Shown here: one piece after another, positions 6,636 to 12,759 of the stretch | Layout of the letters: every line of letters starts with the position of its first letter | Numbering within the stretch: the stretch's first letter is position 1 | NCBI GenBank assembly: GCA_003501365.1 | Contig: DNPP01000104.1 | Location: forward strand, 1 to 15,358 | From: Bacillota bacterium | GTDB taxonomy: Bacteria; Bacillota; UBA4882; UBA8346 | Length of the DNA: 15,358 bases | Direction of reading: 5' to 3' | Made by a program: the position numbers and the translations under genes | The notes under the pieces: model-generated | What the model was told of the DNA's origin: nothing | Databases searched by the model: none | The model's input: the letters and a program-made list of their open reading frames with translations, nothing else

Positions 6636-7526
6636 ATGTGGAGCATGCCTGGAAAGCCAACTTCAATACGGACCATTAAACAGACGCTTTCCGAAAAGAA
6701 ATTTGCCCCTCGCAAGAGTCTTGGGCAAAATTTTTTAACGGACGAGAATATTATCAACAAAATCGGCCGCGCTGGTAATTTGGCAGCCGATGATTTGGTC
6801 TTGGAAGTGGGTCCGGGTCTGGGCGCCCTTACCGAGAATTTGCTCAAATCAGTTGCTCAAGTGGTAGCCGTAGAATATGACCGGGGTTTGTGTTCGATAT
6901 TGAATGAAAGATTAGCCGATTTCAAGAATTTGCTCCTGCTTAATCAAGATATCTTGGCCCTGGATATACCCCAGACACTAAAAAACTATTCGAGCGCTGC
7001 TTATCATTTTAAAGTTTTGGCTAATCTGCCGTATTACATCACTACTCCAGTAATTTTTAAACTGATTGAATCAGGACTTCCCTGGGAGTTGATGGTTTTC
7101 TTAGTTCAAAATGAAGTGGCCGAGCGGCTGGTTGCCAGCCCTGCCGCCAAAGAATATGGGGCTTTAACCGTAATGATCGGATTTTTGGGTACGGTTGAAA
7201 AAATCGGCTTTGTTCCCAAAACGGTTTTTTATCCCGCGCCCAAAGTGGACTCGGCAATTGTCAGAATTACGTTTAATAAACAACGAGAGCGGCTTGAACT
7301 TTATCCTTATTTGCGTCAGGTTGTTCAAGCGGCATTTGGTCAACGACGTAAGACCATCTTGAATGCTTTGACTTCTTTGGAACCGTTTTTTAGTCATAAG
7401 AGTATATTGACAGACCGGCTATGGGGGCTTGGAATTGATCCCCAGCGGCGAGGAGAGACATTATCGCTTGAGGAGTTTCTCGGCATAGCTAAAGAACTAC
7501 AATCTGCAATTACTAAAAAGGTGTAA
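6636..7526 (+). CDS. rsmA: RsmA/KsgA 16S rRNA dimethyladenosine transferase
   Basis: A 296-residue Rossmann-fold methyltransferase. Family knowledge: it dimethylates two adjacent adenosines in the 3' terminal helix of 16S rRNA (A1518 and A1519 in E. coli numbering) with S-adenosylmethionine, as a late checkpoint in small-subunit assembly. Loss gives kasugamycin resistance. Seen: KSLGQNFL (27-34), SAM-binding LEVGPGLGALTENLL (56-70), the acidic motif VVAVEYD (76-82), NQDIL (103-107), the catalytic NLPY motif (130-133) and PKVDSAIVRI (202-211). The C-terminal helical domain has the expected length. The start is uncertain by three residues: ATG 6636 or ATG 6645, and neither has a strong ribosome site. 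A stop at 6630 prevents a longer form. The next gene begins two bases after its stop. Confidence 0.96.
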   Translation: MWSMPGKPTSIRTIKQTLSEKKFAPRKSLGQNFLTDENIINKIGRAGNLAADDLVLEVGPGLGALTENLLKSVAQVVAVEYDRGLCSILNERLADFKNLLLLNQDILALDIPQTLKNYSSAAYHFKVLANLPYYITTPVIFKLIESGLPWELMVFLVQNEVAERLVASPAAKEYGALTVMIGFLGTVEKIGFVPKTVFYPAPKVDSAIVRITFNKQRERLELYPYLRQVVQAAFGQRRKTILNALTSLEPFFSHKSILTDRLWGLGIDPQRRGETLSLEEFLGIAKELQSAITKKV

Positions 7527-7528
7527 TC

Positions 7529-7999
7529 ATGGTATTTATCAGCCCAACGAAGGGACGGCTTTCATTTGACCAGGTTTTTAGGGATATAGTCGAATATATC
7601 CATACCGATTCGAAATTTAAATATAAATTAATCGTGGGGACTGACTCGCAGCTTCGGGAGGAAGTTTGTTATGTAACTGCCATTATTATTTTAAGGGCAG
7701 GCAAGGGCGGTCGTTTTTATTATGTTAAAGAACGTGAAAAGAATAAGCTTGGCTTAAAACAACGAATTTTTTACGAAACATCTAAAAGTTTAAGTGTGGC
7801 GGCGAAATTGGCCGAAAAGATGACTATTAGCGGTTTAGCAAACTTGGATATTGAAATTCATCTGGACGTTGGGGAACAGGGACAAACCAAAGAAATTATT
7901 CGGGAAGTTGTCGGAATGGTCGTAGGTAGCGGATTTGACGCTAGAATCAAGCCGGACTCCTATGGCGCATCGAAAGTTGCTGATAAATATACAAAATAA
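7529..7999 (+). CDS. YkuK-type (DUF458) RNase H-like protein
   Basis: A 156-residue protein matching the YkuK/DUF458 family of ribonuclease H-like fold, slightly shorter than the Bacillus member. Seen: the first strand with acidic residue in LIVGTDSQ (Asp39), a second acidic strand IEIHLDVGE (Asp113), and the family ending KPDSYGASKVADKYTK with Asp143. These acidic residues are the likely metal-binding set. The biochemical role is not well settled in the family, and a nuclease activity is inferred from fold. ATG 7529 follows the rsmA stop by two bases, with an AAAAAGGTG ribosome site lying inside the end of rsmA, so translation is likely coupled. In B. subtilis the place between rsmA and veg is held by yabG, so this is a different local order. 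Confidence 0.85.
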   Translation: MVFISPTKGRLSFDQVFRDIVEYIHTDSKFKYKLIVGTDSQLREEVCYVTAIIILRAGKGGRFYYVKEREKNKLGLKQRIFYETSKSLSVAAKLAEKMTISGLANLDIEIHLDVGEQGQTKEIIREVVGMVVGSGFDARIKPDSYGASKVADKYTK

Positions 8000-8011
8000 C
8001 GAGAAAATGTA

Positions 8012-8041
8012 TTGACAAACAGGCTCATCTTCCAGTATAAT
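8012..8041 (+). promoter_or_regulatory. Upstream veg promoter P1
   Basis: TTGACA at 8012-8017 and TATAAT at 8036-8041 with an 18-base spacer. Both boxes are exact consensus. It starts just after the YkuK-type gene stop, ahead of a second promoter. Confidence 0.75.
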
Positions 8042-8048
8042 ATTTAAT

Positions 8049-8077
8049 TTGACAATTGTGGACAACCGTGTTATAAT
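8049..8077 (+). promoter_or_regulatory. Proximal veg promoter P2
   Basis: TTGACA at 8049-8054 and TATAAT at 8072-8077 with an ideal 17-base spacer. Start of transcription is expected near 8084, about 26 bases before the veg start codon. The B. subtilis veg promoter is well known to be very strong, so this placement agrees with the gene call. Confidence 0.88.
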
Positions 8078-8109
8078 AAGATTCGATATAGTAAAGGAAG
8101 GTGAACTCT

Positions 8110-8385
8110 TTGAGGGAGGTTGGAATTTTAGATCGGATTCGCGAAGATTTAAACGTATTCGTAGGGAAACCTATTAGAATAAGAGCCAACCGCGGCAGGA
8201 AAAGGGTTTTTGAGGTTGATGGAATTCTTGAACAAACCTATCCGAAAGTCTTCGTTATCAGTTTTAAAGAACGTCAAGTCGAAAGAAGAATATCATACAG
8301 TTATGCCGATTTATTAACCCAAGCGGTGGAGTTGTCAGTAGGAAATGACCGTATCGGGACATTAAATGAAATTGCAACCGGTTAA
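8110..8385 (+). CDS. veg: Veg protein
   Basis: A 91-residue basic protein matching the Veg family (DUF1021), whose usual length is about 85-90. Seen: an N-terminal helix ILDRIREDL, then an SH3-like beta core with GKPIRIRANRGRKR (about 19-32), ILEQTYPKVFVI (39-50) and the signature RRISYSYADLLT (59-70). Family knowledge: in B. subtilis Veg is made at a high level and stimulates biofilm gene expression, and roles at spore outgrowth were suggested. Its mechanism is unclear. I chose TTG 8110 because AGGTGA at 8099-8104 lies five bases ahead of it. The GTG at 8101 overlaps that ribosome site. Two consensus promoters precede the gene and a terminator follows, so it is a strong single-gene unit, possibly also reached from rsmA. 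Confidence 0.92.
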   Translation: MREVGILDRIREDLNVFVGKPIRIRANRGRKRVFEVDGILEQTYPKVFVISFKERQVERRISYSYADLLTQAVELSVGNDRIGTLNEIATG

Positions 8386-8390
8386 ATCGG

Positions 8391-8414
8391 GCCCGTCATT
8401 GACGGGCTTTTTTT
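8391..8414 (+). terminator. Rho-independent terminator of veg
   Basis: GCCCGTC at 8391-8397 pairs with GACGGGC at 8401-8407 around a three-base loop, followed by seven Ts at 8408-8414. It starts six bases after the veg stop. The minus-strand gene ending at 8425 lacks an equal T-run on its side. Confidence 0.93.
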
Positions 8415-8424
8415 CTGGGCATTA

Positions 8425-9444
8425 TTAAGTGAAATATTCGATAGGCGAAGCAGGGAAGAAACGCCCTAATAGAGAAATGATATTTTCCTTAAGCCGAACA
8501 TATGCCATTTCAGGGTAGACGTATTTTACTAGGCCATATTTGCCATATTTTCGGCGCCGGCTGGTCTCATCAAGGTCTAAAGCGCTACCGGGAAACCGCT
8601 CGCTAATGATTTTTTTGGCGCTGCCGGTAAAACGATGACTGATAAGTTCAAAGGTCATATCGGCCGGGATATTTTTTAATGATTGCGACAACTGGCGGAA
8701 GAGATCGGCATATCCCTCTTCATAACCCGGATAAATAAAAAGTGGGGCGATGATAAAGCCTAAAGGATAACCGGCCGCTGCAATTTTATTGGCCGCCTGG
8801 ATCCTTTCTTGGAGGGAAGCGGTATTATGTTCAAATTTATGGATGATTTCGGCGGAATTTAAACTAAAGCGGAATCGGGTATGTCCTAGATGTTTTAATT
8901 GCAATAATGATTCTACATTGGTAAATTTAGTGACTGTCCGCATCCGGGCATTTTCCAAAGTGCCGAAAAATTCGATTGATTTTGCTAAAGCGCCGGTGAT
9001 GTGTTCCACCGATAATGGGTCCGAGGCGCTGGCTGCTTCAAAGACGGTAATATCGGAATTTGCCGAAGCAACTTCTTTGATTTTGGCGAAGATTTCATCG
9101 ATGTTTACATAAACTTTAATATACGGCTTTTTTCCCATATGGGTTTGCAGGTAACAGTATTGACATTTTCCCGGACACCCGCTGGCAAAGGAAAATTCAA
9201 AATCAGCGGATGGTTTGCAGGAATCAAAATGAATATTTTTTTTAACTCCCACGACTAAAGTTTGTTTACCCTCAAGAAAACTTTGTTGGGGACCTTTCCC
9301 CGGAATACCGGTAACCCGGTTGGTTGAATTAAGCATTTGAATCTCTGCTTCAGTACCGGCTAATCGGTTTAAGATTTCATTTCCCAGCGGATAATCTAGG
9401 GCTGCCGTTTCAAAGAAAACTCTTTTGGGTTGAAATAGTTTCAT
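8425..9444 (-). CDS. splB: Spore photoproduct lyase family radical SAM protein, catalytic Cys replaced by Ser
   Basis: A 339-residue protein colinear with SplB, of normal length (B. subtilis about 342). Family knowledge: SplB uses a 4Fe-4S cluster and S-adenosylmethionine to reverse the thymine spore photoproduct in germinating spores. Seen: the cluster motif at residues 90-97 (CPGKCQYC: Cys90, Cys94, Cys97) followed by YLQT, and tyrosines Tyr96 and Tyr98 of the radical relay. FRFSLN (191-196), GYPLGFIIAP (225-234), FELISHRFT (265-273) and the C-terminal IEYFT are also present. The hydrogen-donor cysteine (Cys141 in B. subtilis, in FEASCTSD) is Ser139 here (FEAASASD), encoded AGC. Only one other cysteine is present, Cys76. 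The ribosome site GGGGAAGGA precedes ATG at 9444. No splA is seen. Whether it still repairs DNA is open. Confidence 0.93.
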   Translation of the reverse strand: MKLFQPKRVFFETAALDYPLGNEILNRLAGTEAEIQMLNSTNRVTGIPGKGPQQSFLEGKQTLVVGVKKNIHFDSCKPSADFEFSFASGCPGKCQYCYLQTHMGKKPYIKVYVNIDEIFAKIKEVASANSDITVFEAASASDPLSVEHITGALAKSIEFFGTLENARMRTVTKFTNVESLLQLKHLGHTRFRFSLNSAEIIHKFEHNTASLQERIQAANKIAAAGYPLGFIIAPLFIYPGYEEGYADLFRQLSQSLKNIPADMTFELISHRFTGSAKKIISERFPGSALDLDETSRRRKYGKYGLVKYVYPEMAYVRLKENIISLLGRFFPASPIEYFT

Positions 9445-9475
9445 GATCCTTCCCCTTTGTTGGGATATATTTTAT

Positions 9476-9506
9476 TATTATGTTCTCCCGGATGGCGGAA
9501 ATATAC
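9476..9506 (-). promoter_or_regulatory. Possible forespore sigma-G/F type promoter of splB
   Basis: On the minus strand CATAATA (9482 down to 9476) fits the sigma-G -10 form CATnHTA, and GTATA (9506 down to 9502) fits the -35 form GHATR. The 19-base spacer is one or two longer than usual. SplB genes are made in the forespore in Bacillus, so this placement is reasonable, but short AT-rich motifs arise easily by chance. Confidence 0.35.
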
Positions 9507-9596
9507 TTCATTTCGGCCGACTTTATTTCAGTAAGCTGACTAAACTATATAAAGAATAGAAAAATATATTTTCATTACTCAGATGGAGGAAGATGG

Positions 9597-10505
9597 ATGG
9601 AAGCTTGGCAAAAAAAGGCAGAGCTCGCTTTGTCAGAAATTAGGCCACAATTTCAAGTTTTAATGTCGGAATTAACAACTTTTAAAATTGGCGGGCCATT
9701 GGATATGTTGGTAGAACCGCGGGACATTAAAGAATTGGGAAGCGTGCTTCAATTTTGCAGAGATGAAAAATTAGCTTGGATGGTTCTGGGATTGGGTTCA
9801 AATCTGCTGGTGAGGGATAAAGGAATTCGCGGAGTGGGTATCCGATTGGCCGGAGAATTTGAGTCTTGTGAAATTAATGAAGGTAGAGTATATGCCGGCG
9901 CCGGGATGAAATTGGCCGACTTGGCCAAGCAGACAGCCGGTCAAGGGTTATCCGGTTTGGAGTTTGCGTGCGGCATCCCGGGGACGGTAGGCGGCGCAGT
10001 TTATATGAATGCCGGAGCCTATGACGGAGAGATGGCCGGTGTATTGGAAAAAGTGCAATCCTTTGATGCGGATCAAGGTTCGGTTTGGTATGATCAGCCG
10101 GATTTGAATATGGGATATCGTTTGAGCAGGTTTCAAAAGAGCTCACAAGTTATTACAGCTGTTTGCTTGGATTTGAAACCAACCGAAAAAGAAAGCGCTG
10201 AAGCCAAGATTGCCCAATTGACATGTCAACGCGAGAGTAAGCAACCCTTGGAGATGCCTAGTGCCGGGAGCGTCTTCCGGCGCCCTGCCGGATATTATGT
10301 AGGACCCTTGATCGAGCAAGCCGGGTTAAAAGGGTTTACTATTGGGGGCGCCCAGGTATCTACAAAACACGCAGGTTTTATCGTAAATGTCGGAGGCGCT
10401 ACATCCCAAGATGTTTTAGAGCTGATTCGATATATTCAAAAAGATGTGAAGCAGAAGTTCGAGGTCGAGTTAATCCCGGAGATTAAAATCATAGGGGAGG
10501 AATAA
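9597..10505 (+). CDS. murB: MurB, UDP-N-acetylenolpyruvoylglucosamine reductase
   Basis: A 302-residue FAD enzyme of the second step of peptidoglycan precursor synthesis: it reduces UDP-GlcNAc-enolpyruvate to UDP-MurNAc with NADPH in the cytoplasm. Seen: the N-terminal TTFKIGGP (27-34), FAD-binding LGLGSNLLVRD (64-74), GLEFACGIPGTVGGAVYMNAGAYD split over 120-143, the YR pair (Tyr174, Arg175), the GSVFRRP motif with catalytic Ser225, and the ending LIPEIKIIG with Glu295. The length and lack of an inserted domain place it in the short type II group found in Bacillota. GGAGGA at 9585-9590 places ATG 9597, six bases on. It is divergent from splB and apart from other mur genes. No terminator is seen in the 139 bases that follow it. 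Confidence 0.97.
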   Translation: MEAWQKKAELALSEIRPQFQVLMSELTTFKIGGPLDMLVEPRDIKELGSVLQFCRDEKLAWMVLGLGSNLLVRDKGIRGVGIRLAGEFESCEINEGRVYAGAGMKLADLAKQTAGQGLSGLEFACGIPGTVGGAVYMNAGAYDGEMAGVLEKVQSFDADQGSVWYDQPDLNMGYRLSRFQKSSQVITAVCLDLKPTEKESAEAKIAQLTCQRESKQPLEMPSAGSVFRRPAGYYVGPLIEQAGLKGFTIGGAQVSTKHAGFIVNVGGATSQDVLELIRYIQKDVKQKFEVELIPEIKIIGEE

Positions 10506-10644
10506 TTGCTCCATGATATTTTTCTGAATAAGGTAACCTGAGGGAATTTATTCCAATAATATTAACCGCCGGATCACGCAGGATCTACTCCTGAGGCGTC
10601 GAAATTATGAGACGAAAGAAATTCATAGATAGGAAGGTCTACCC

Positions 10645-11697
10645 ATGGTACGTTTGCACCGCCTGATATTGGGTTTTTTAGTTTTCTGCCTAATTGCGAG
10701 TGCAGCGGTATTTGCTGATAGCAGTGAGCAGAATAATTCCCAGTTGTTAACCCAAATACCGCCGCTAACCCCGAATCTATCCGGTAGTGAGCAGCAATTA
10801 CTGCCGAAAAATTTTGATGTTTGGTCTTGCGATTGGGCTCCCGATAGTAAGGCTTTGATCTTTTCCGGTAAAATGCAGGGTGAGGATAGCTCAAAAATGC
10901 GTATTTGGTATTGGTCTTTGGACCCGGTAAGTGAACCGGCTCCTTTAACCAATACCGATCAATTTATTGATTTTTCACCGCGCTGGTCGCCGAGTGGTAC
11001 TAAAATCGTGATGTCCCGTCGCAGTTTTCAACTGAAATTCACTAATTCAAATACCAACTCCACGATTTGGCTAAAAGAACTTCCGGGTGGAGCGGGAAAG
11101 CAATTGAGTTCAGGAACGGAAGATCGGGATCCTTTTTGGTCACCCGATGGAACTCAGTTGGTTTTCAGTCGCGGTCAGGGACCTTATCGTGGTCAGCTGT
11201 ATATCGTTCGTATCACGGATGGGGTTACCAGATTGTTAGCCGGTCAAGAGGGAGAATTGCTGATGTCGCCATGGTGGGGCAGGGACGGGAATATTTATTA
11301 TACGAAATTGACACCCGTTCCGAAGACAGTTGTCGTATCGGGCCAGAATTATCAAGTAATGGATTTCGGAAAGGGGAGTATTTGGTCGATCAATCCGGTC
11401 ACCAATATGAGTAGTCCGGTGATTAAAGATGAGTTTGATAACCGATTGCCGTCTTTATCGCCCGATGGTCAAAAATTAGCATTTGTTTCAAACCGGATTG
11501 CCACCAAAGACGGTAATGGCAAGTTCGACCGCGGCAGCCTGTTTATTAAAAAAATAAGTACCGGTGAGATTTATTTTGTTACCAGTAAGGTAGGATTAAA
11601 CGGCGGCTCGCTCAGCTGGAGCCCGGACGGGAAAAAGTTGGCTTTTTTTACTTTTCGAAGTATCCGGCCGGCGATTTGGGTTATAAATATGCCGTGA
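10645..11697 (+). CDS. Secreted TolB-like PD40 beta-propeller protein
   Basis: A 350-residue protein with an N-terminal signal peptide, probable cleavage after VFA at residue 24, and no lipobox at the cleavage site. The mature part holds at least five PD40/WD40-like blades, recognised by the repeated xSPDGxxLxF pattern: WAPDSKALIF (64-73), WSPSGTKIVM (114-123), WSPDGTQLVF (165-174), LSPDGQKLAF (271-280) and WSPDGKKLAF (325-334). Such propellers are the C-terminal half of TolB, but the TolB N-terminal domain and the Tol-Pal genes are missing, so this is not TolB proper. It probably binds a protein or glycan outside the membrane, and the partner is unknown. AGGAAGG lies ahead of ATG 10645. A terminator follows, so it is likely the last gene of its unit. 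Confidence 0.8.
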   Translation: MVRLHRLILGFLVFCLIASAAVFADSSEQNNSQLLTQIPPLTPNLSGSEQQLLPKNFDVWSCDWAPDSKALIFSGKMQGEDSSKMRIWYWSLDPVSEPAPLTNTDQFIDFSPRWSPSGTKIVMSRRSFQLKFTNSNTNSTIWLKELPGGAGKQLSSGTEDRDPFWSPDGTQLVFSRGQGPYRGQLYIVRITDGVTRLLAGQEGELLMSPWWGRDGNIYYTKLTPVPKTVVVSGQNYQVMDFGKGSIWSINPVTNMSSPVIKDEFDNRLPSLSPDGQKLAFVSNRIATKDGNGKFDRGSLFIKKISTGEIYFVTSKVGLNGGSLSWSPDGKKLAFFTFRSIRPAIWVINMP

Positions 11698-11748
11698 TCC
11701 GATTTAGCGATTTAATTATTTCAAAATATAGGTGAAACAGTGAAGAAT

Positions 11749-11779
11749 AAAACCGGCTTGCTTTCTTAGCCGGTTTTCT
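11749..11779 (+). terminator. Terminator of the propeller gene
   Basis: AAAACCGGCT at 11749-11758 pairs perfectly with AGCCGGTTTT at 11768-11777 around a nine-base loop. The As and Ts at the stem base mean it could work in both directions. The T-run is short. Confidence 0.75.
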
Positions 11780-11919
11780 GCTTTACGGCAGTAAAGGTGA
11801 ACTCCCGGGACTTTGGAATATTAATTAGGGGAAAGTCAAAACTATGGCTTATATGTTTTGAAATAAAATTATGATATCAGGCAACTATCAGTATTGTATT
11901 GGGATCGAGGAGGAAAATA

Positions 11920-12018
11920 GTGATTGTCAGCGAAATTATTTATAGAAGCAATGAGAACCATCGGCTTTTATTTCTGGGTGATGTACAAATGGCAAAAAAT
12001 GTAAGCGTTGTTTTATGA
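11920..12018 (+). CDS. Possible small protein of 32 residues
   Basis: A GTG start at 11920 stands six bases after GAGGAGG (11907-11913), one of the strongest ribosome sites in the window. The frame runs to TGA at 12016-12018 and would give a 32-residue peptide with no clear membrane helix, starting MIVSEIIYR and ending in MAKNVSVVL. I do not recognise it. It ends 60 bases before the GntR-family start, so it could be a leader peptide or a small gene in the same transcript. Support is only the ribosome site and the placement, and a frame this short can occur by chance. Confidence 0.4.
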   Translation: MIVSEIIYRSNENHRLLFLGDVQMAKNVSVVL

Positions 12019-12028
12019 ATACCTAGAA

Positions 12029-12048
12029 TCAAATCTAAGAAGATTTGA
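12029..12048. promoter_or_regulatory. Inverted repeat ahead of the GntR gene
   Basis: TCAAATCT at 12029-12036 and AGATTTGA at 12041-12048 are perfect complements around AAGA. It lies 18 bases before the GAGGTGA ribosome site. No T-run follows, so it is not a terminator. It could be a site for self-control by the GntR regulator or a leader stem. Confidence 0.4.
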
Positions 12049-12078
12049 AGGTGTTGACTTCGATATGAGGTGAAAGAT

Positions 12079-12759
12079 TTGTTTCAACCGATACAATCTA
12101 GTACGGTGGTACAGCAGATTATTGATAAAATCAGCCAGTCTTTAATTAATGGAGAATTAAAACCAGGCGATAGACTACCGCCGGAGCCCGAATTAGCCGC
12201 ACAACTTGGCGTCAGTCGAACCTCGCTTCGGGAGGCCCTAAAGACTTTGGGCGGTCTGGGTGTATTGGTGGCCCGCAAACGAGGCGGTACCTTCATCGCT
12301 ACTTCCGGCTCTCAGTCAATGATTGATCCGTTGATCTTTAATTTAATCATTGAAAAGGGATCAAAAGAGGATTTATTTGAACTACGGGTGATGCTTGAGG
12401 TGGATGCTATTGAATTAGTGATAAAAAAGGCCACAATTGAGGATTTAAACCAACTTGAACTGGAACTGGTTAATTATGAAAAGATGATCCCCAGTAATAA
12501 TGTGGAATTATTGGCGGAATTGGATCTCCAATTTCATCTGCAGTTATTGAAGATCACCAAAAACTCCTCATTTATTCGGATTAGCCAAGTAGTTATGCAA
12601 CTTTATGCCAATCCCATCAAAAAGACCTTGCGGATGATTGGCCCGAAGCAAGTATTGGCCAATCACCGGGCTTTATTTCAAGCCATCTCCGATCGCGATC
12701 TTTTAAGGGCCAAAGATCATGTAGTCAAGTCTTTTGAGAGTTCCAAACAATTTTTATAA
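12079..12759 (+). CDS. GntR-family regulator, FadR subfamily (FCD domain)
   Basis: A 226-residue regulator. Seen: an N-terminal winged helix (about residues 5-75) with the GntR signature INGELKPGDRLPPEPELAA, then LGVSRTSLREALKTL and GLLV-like GGLGVLVARKRGGTFI. A helical FCD ligand domain follows (about 95-220) with likely metal ligands Asp149, His153, His196 and His214. Family knowledge: FCD regulators usually repress catabolic genes for organic or sugar acids, amino acids or fatty acids and bind the metabolite at the metal. The usual opening M-F-x-P-I is met if TTG 12079 is used, and GAGGTGA at 12067-12073 lies five bases ahead. GTG 12070 overlaps that site. No metabolic target gene is adjacent. 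Its stop abuts that of the convergent gene. Confidence 0.92.
   Translation: MFQPIQSSTVVQQIIDKISQSLINGELKPGDRLPPEPELAAQLGVSRTSLREALKTLGGLGVLVARKRGGTFIATSGSQSMIDPLIFNLIIEKGSKEDLFELRVMLEVDAIELVIKKATIEDLNQLELELVNYEKMIPSNNVELLAELDLQFHLQLLKITKNSSFIRISQVVMQLYANPIKKTLRMIGPKQVLANHRALFQAISDRDLLRAKDHVVKSFESSKQFL

Larger units (their letters stand above)
11698..12069. other. Longest gap, with a terminator, a possible small gene and a dyad
   Basis: This 372-base stretch has no long reading frame. It holds the terminator of the propeller gene (11749-11777), a possible 32-residue reading frame behind a very strong ribosome site (11920-12018), and an inverted repeat (12029-12048) just before the GntR gene. 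Between about 11780 and 11905 I see no structured element and no consensus promoter. Confidence 0.6.

Noticed and set aside
9874..10146. Minus-strand reading frame of 90 residues inside murB
   Set aside because: It is a shadow of murB, with odd composition and no ribosome site, while murB is unmistakable.
10607..10666. 19-residue plus-strand frame starting MRRKKF ahead of the propeller gene
   Set aside because: It has no ribosome site and overlaps the supported ATG at 10645.
10574..10952. Two overlapping minus-strand frames across the propeller gene start
   Set aside because: They overlap each other and the signal peptide coding region, and they show no domain.
10645..11697. Calling the propeller protein TolB
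   Set aside because: The TolB N-terminal domain and the Tol-Pal neighbours are missing. Only the beta-propeller repeats are present.
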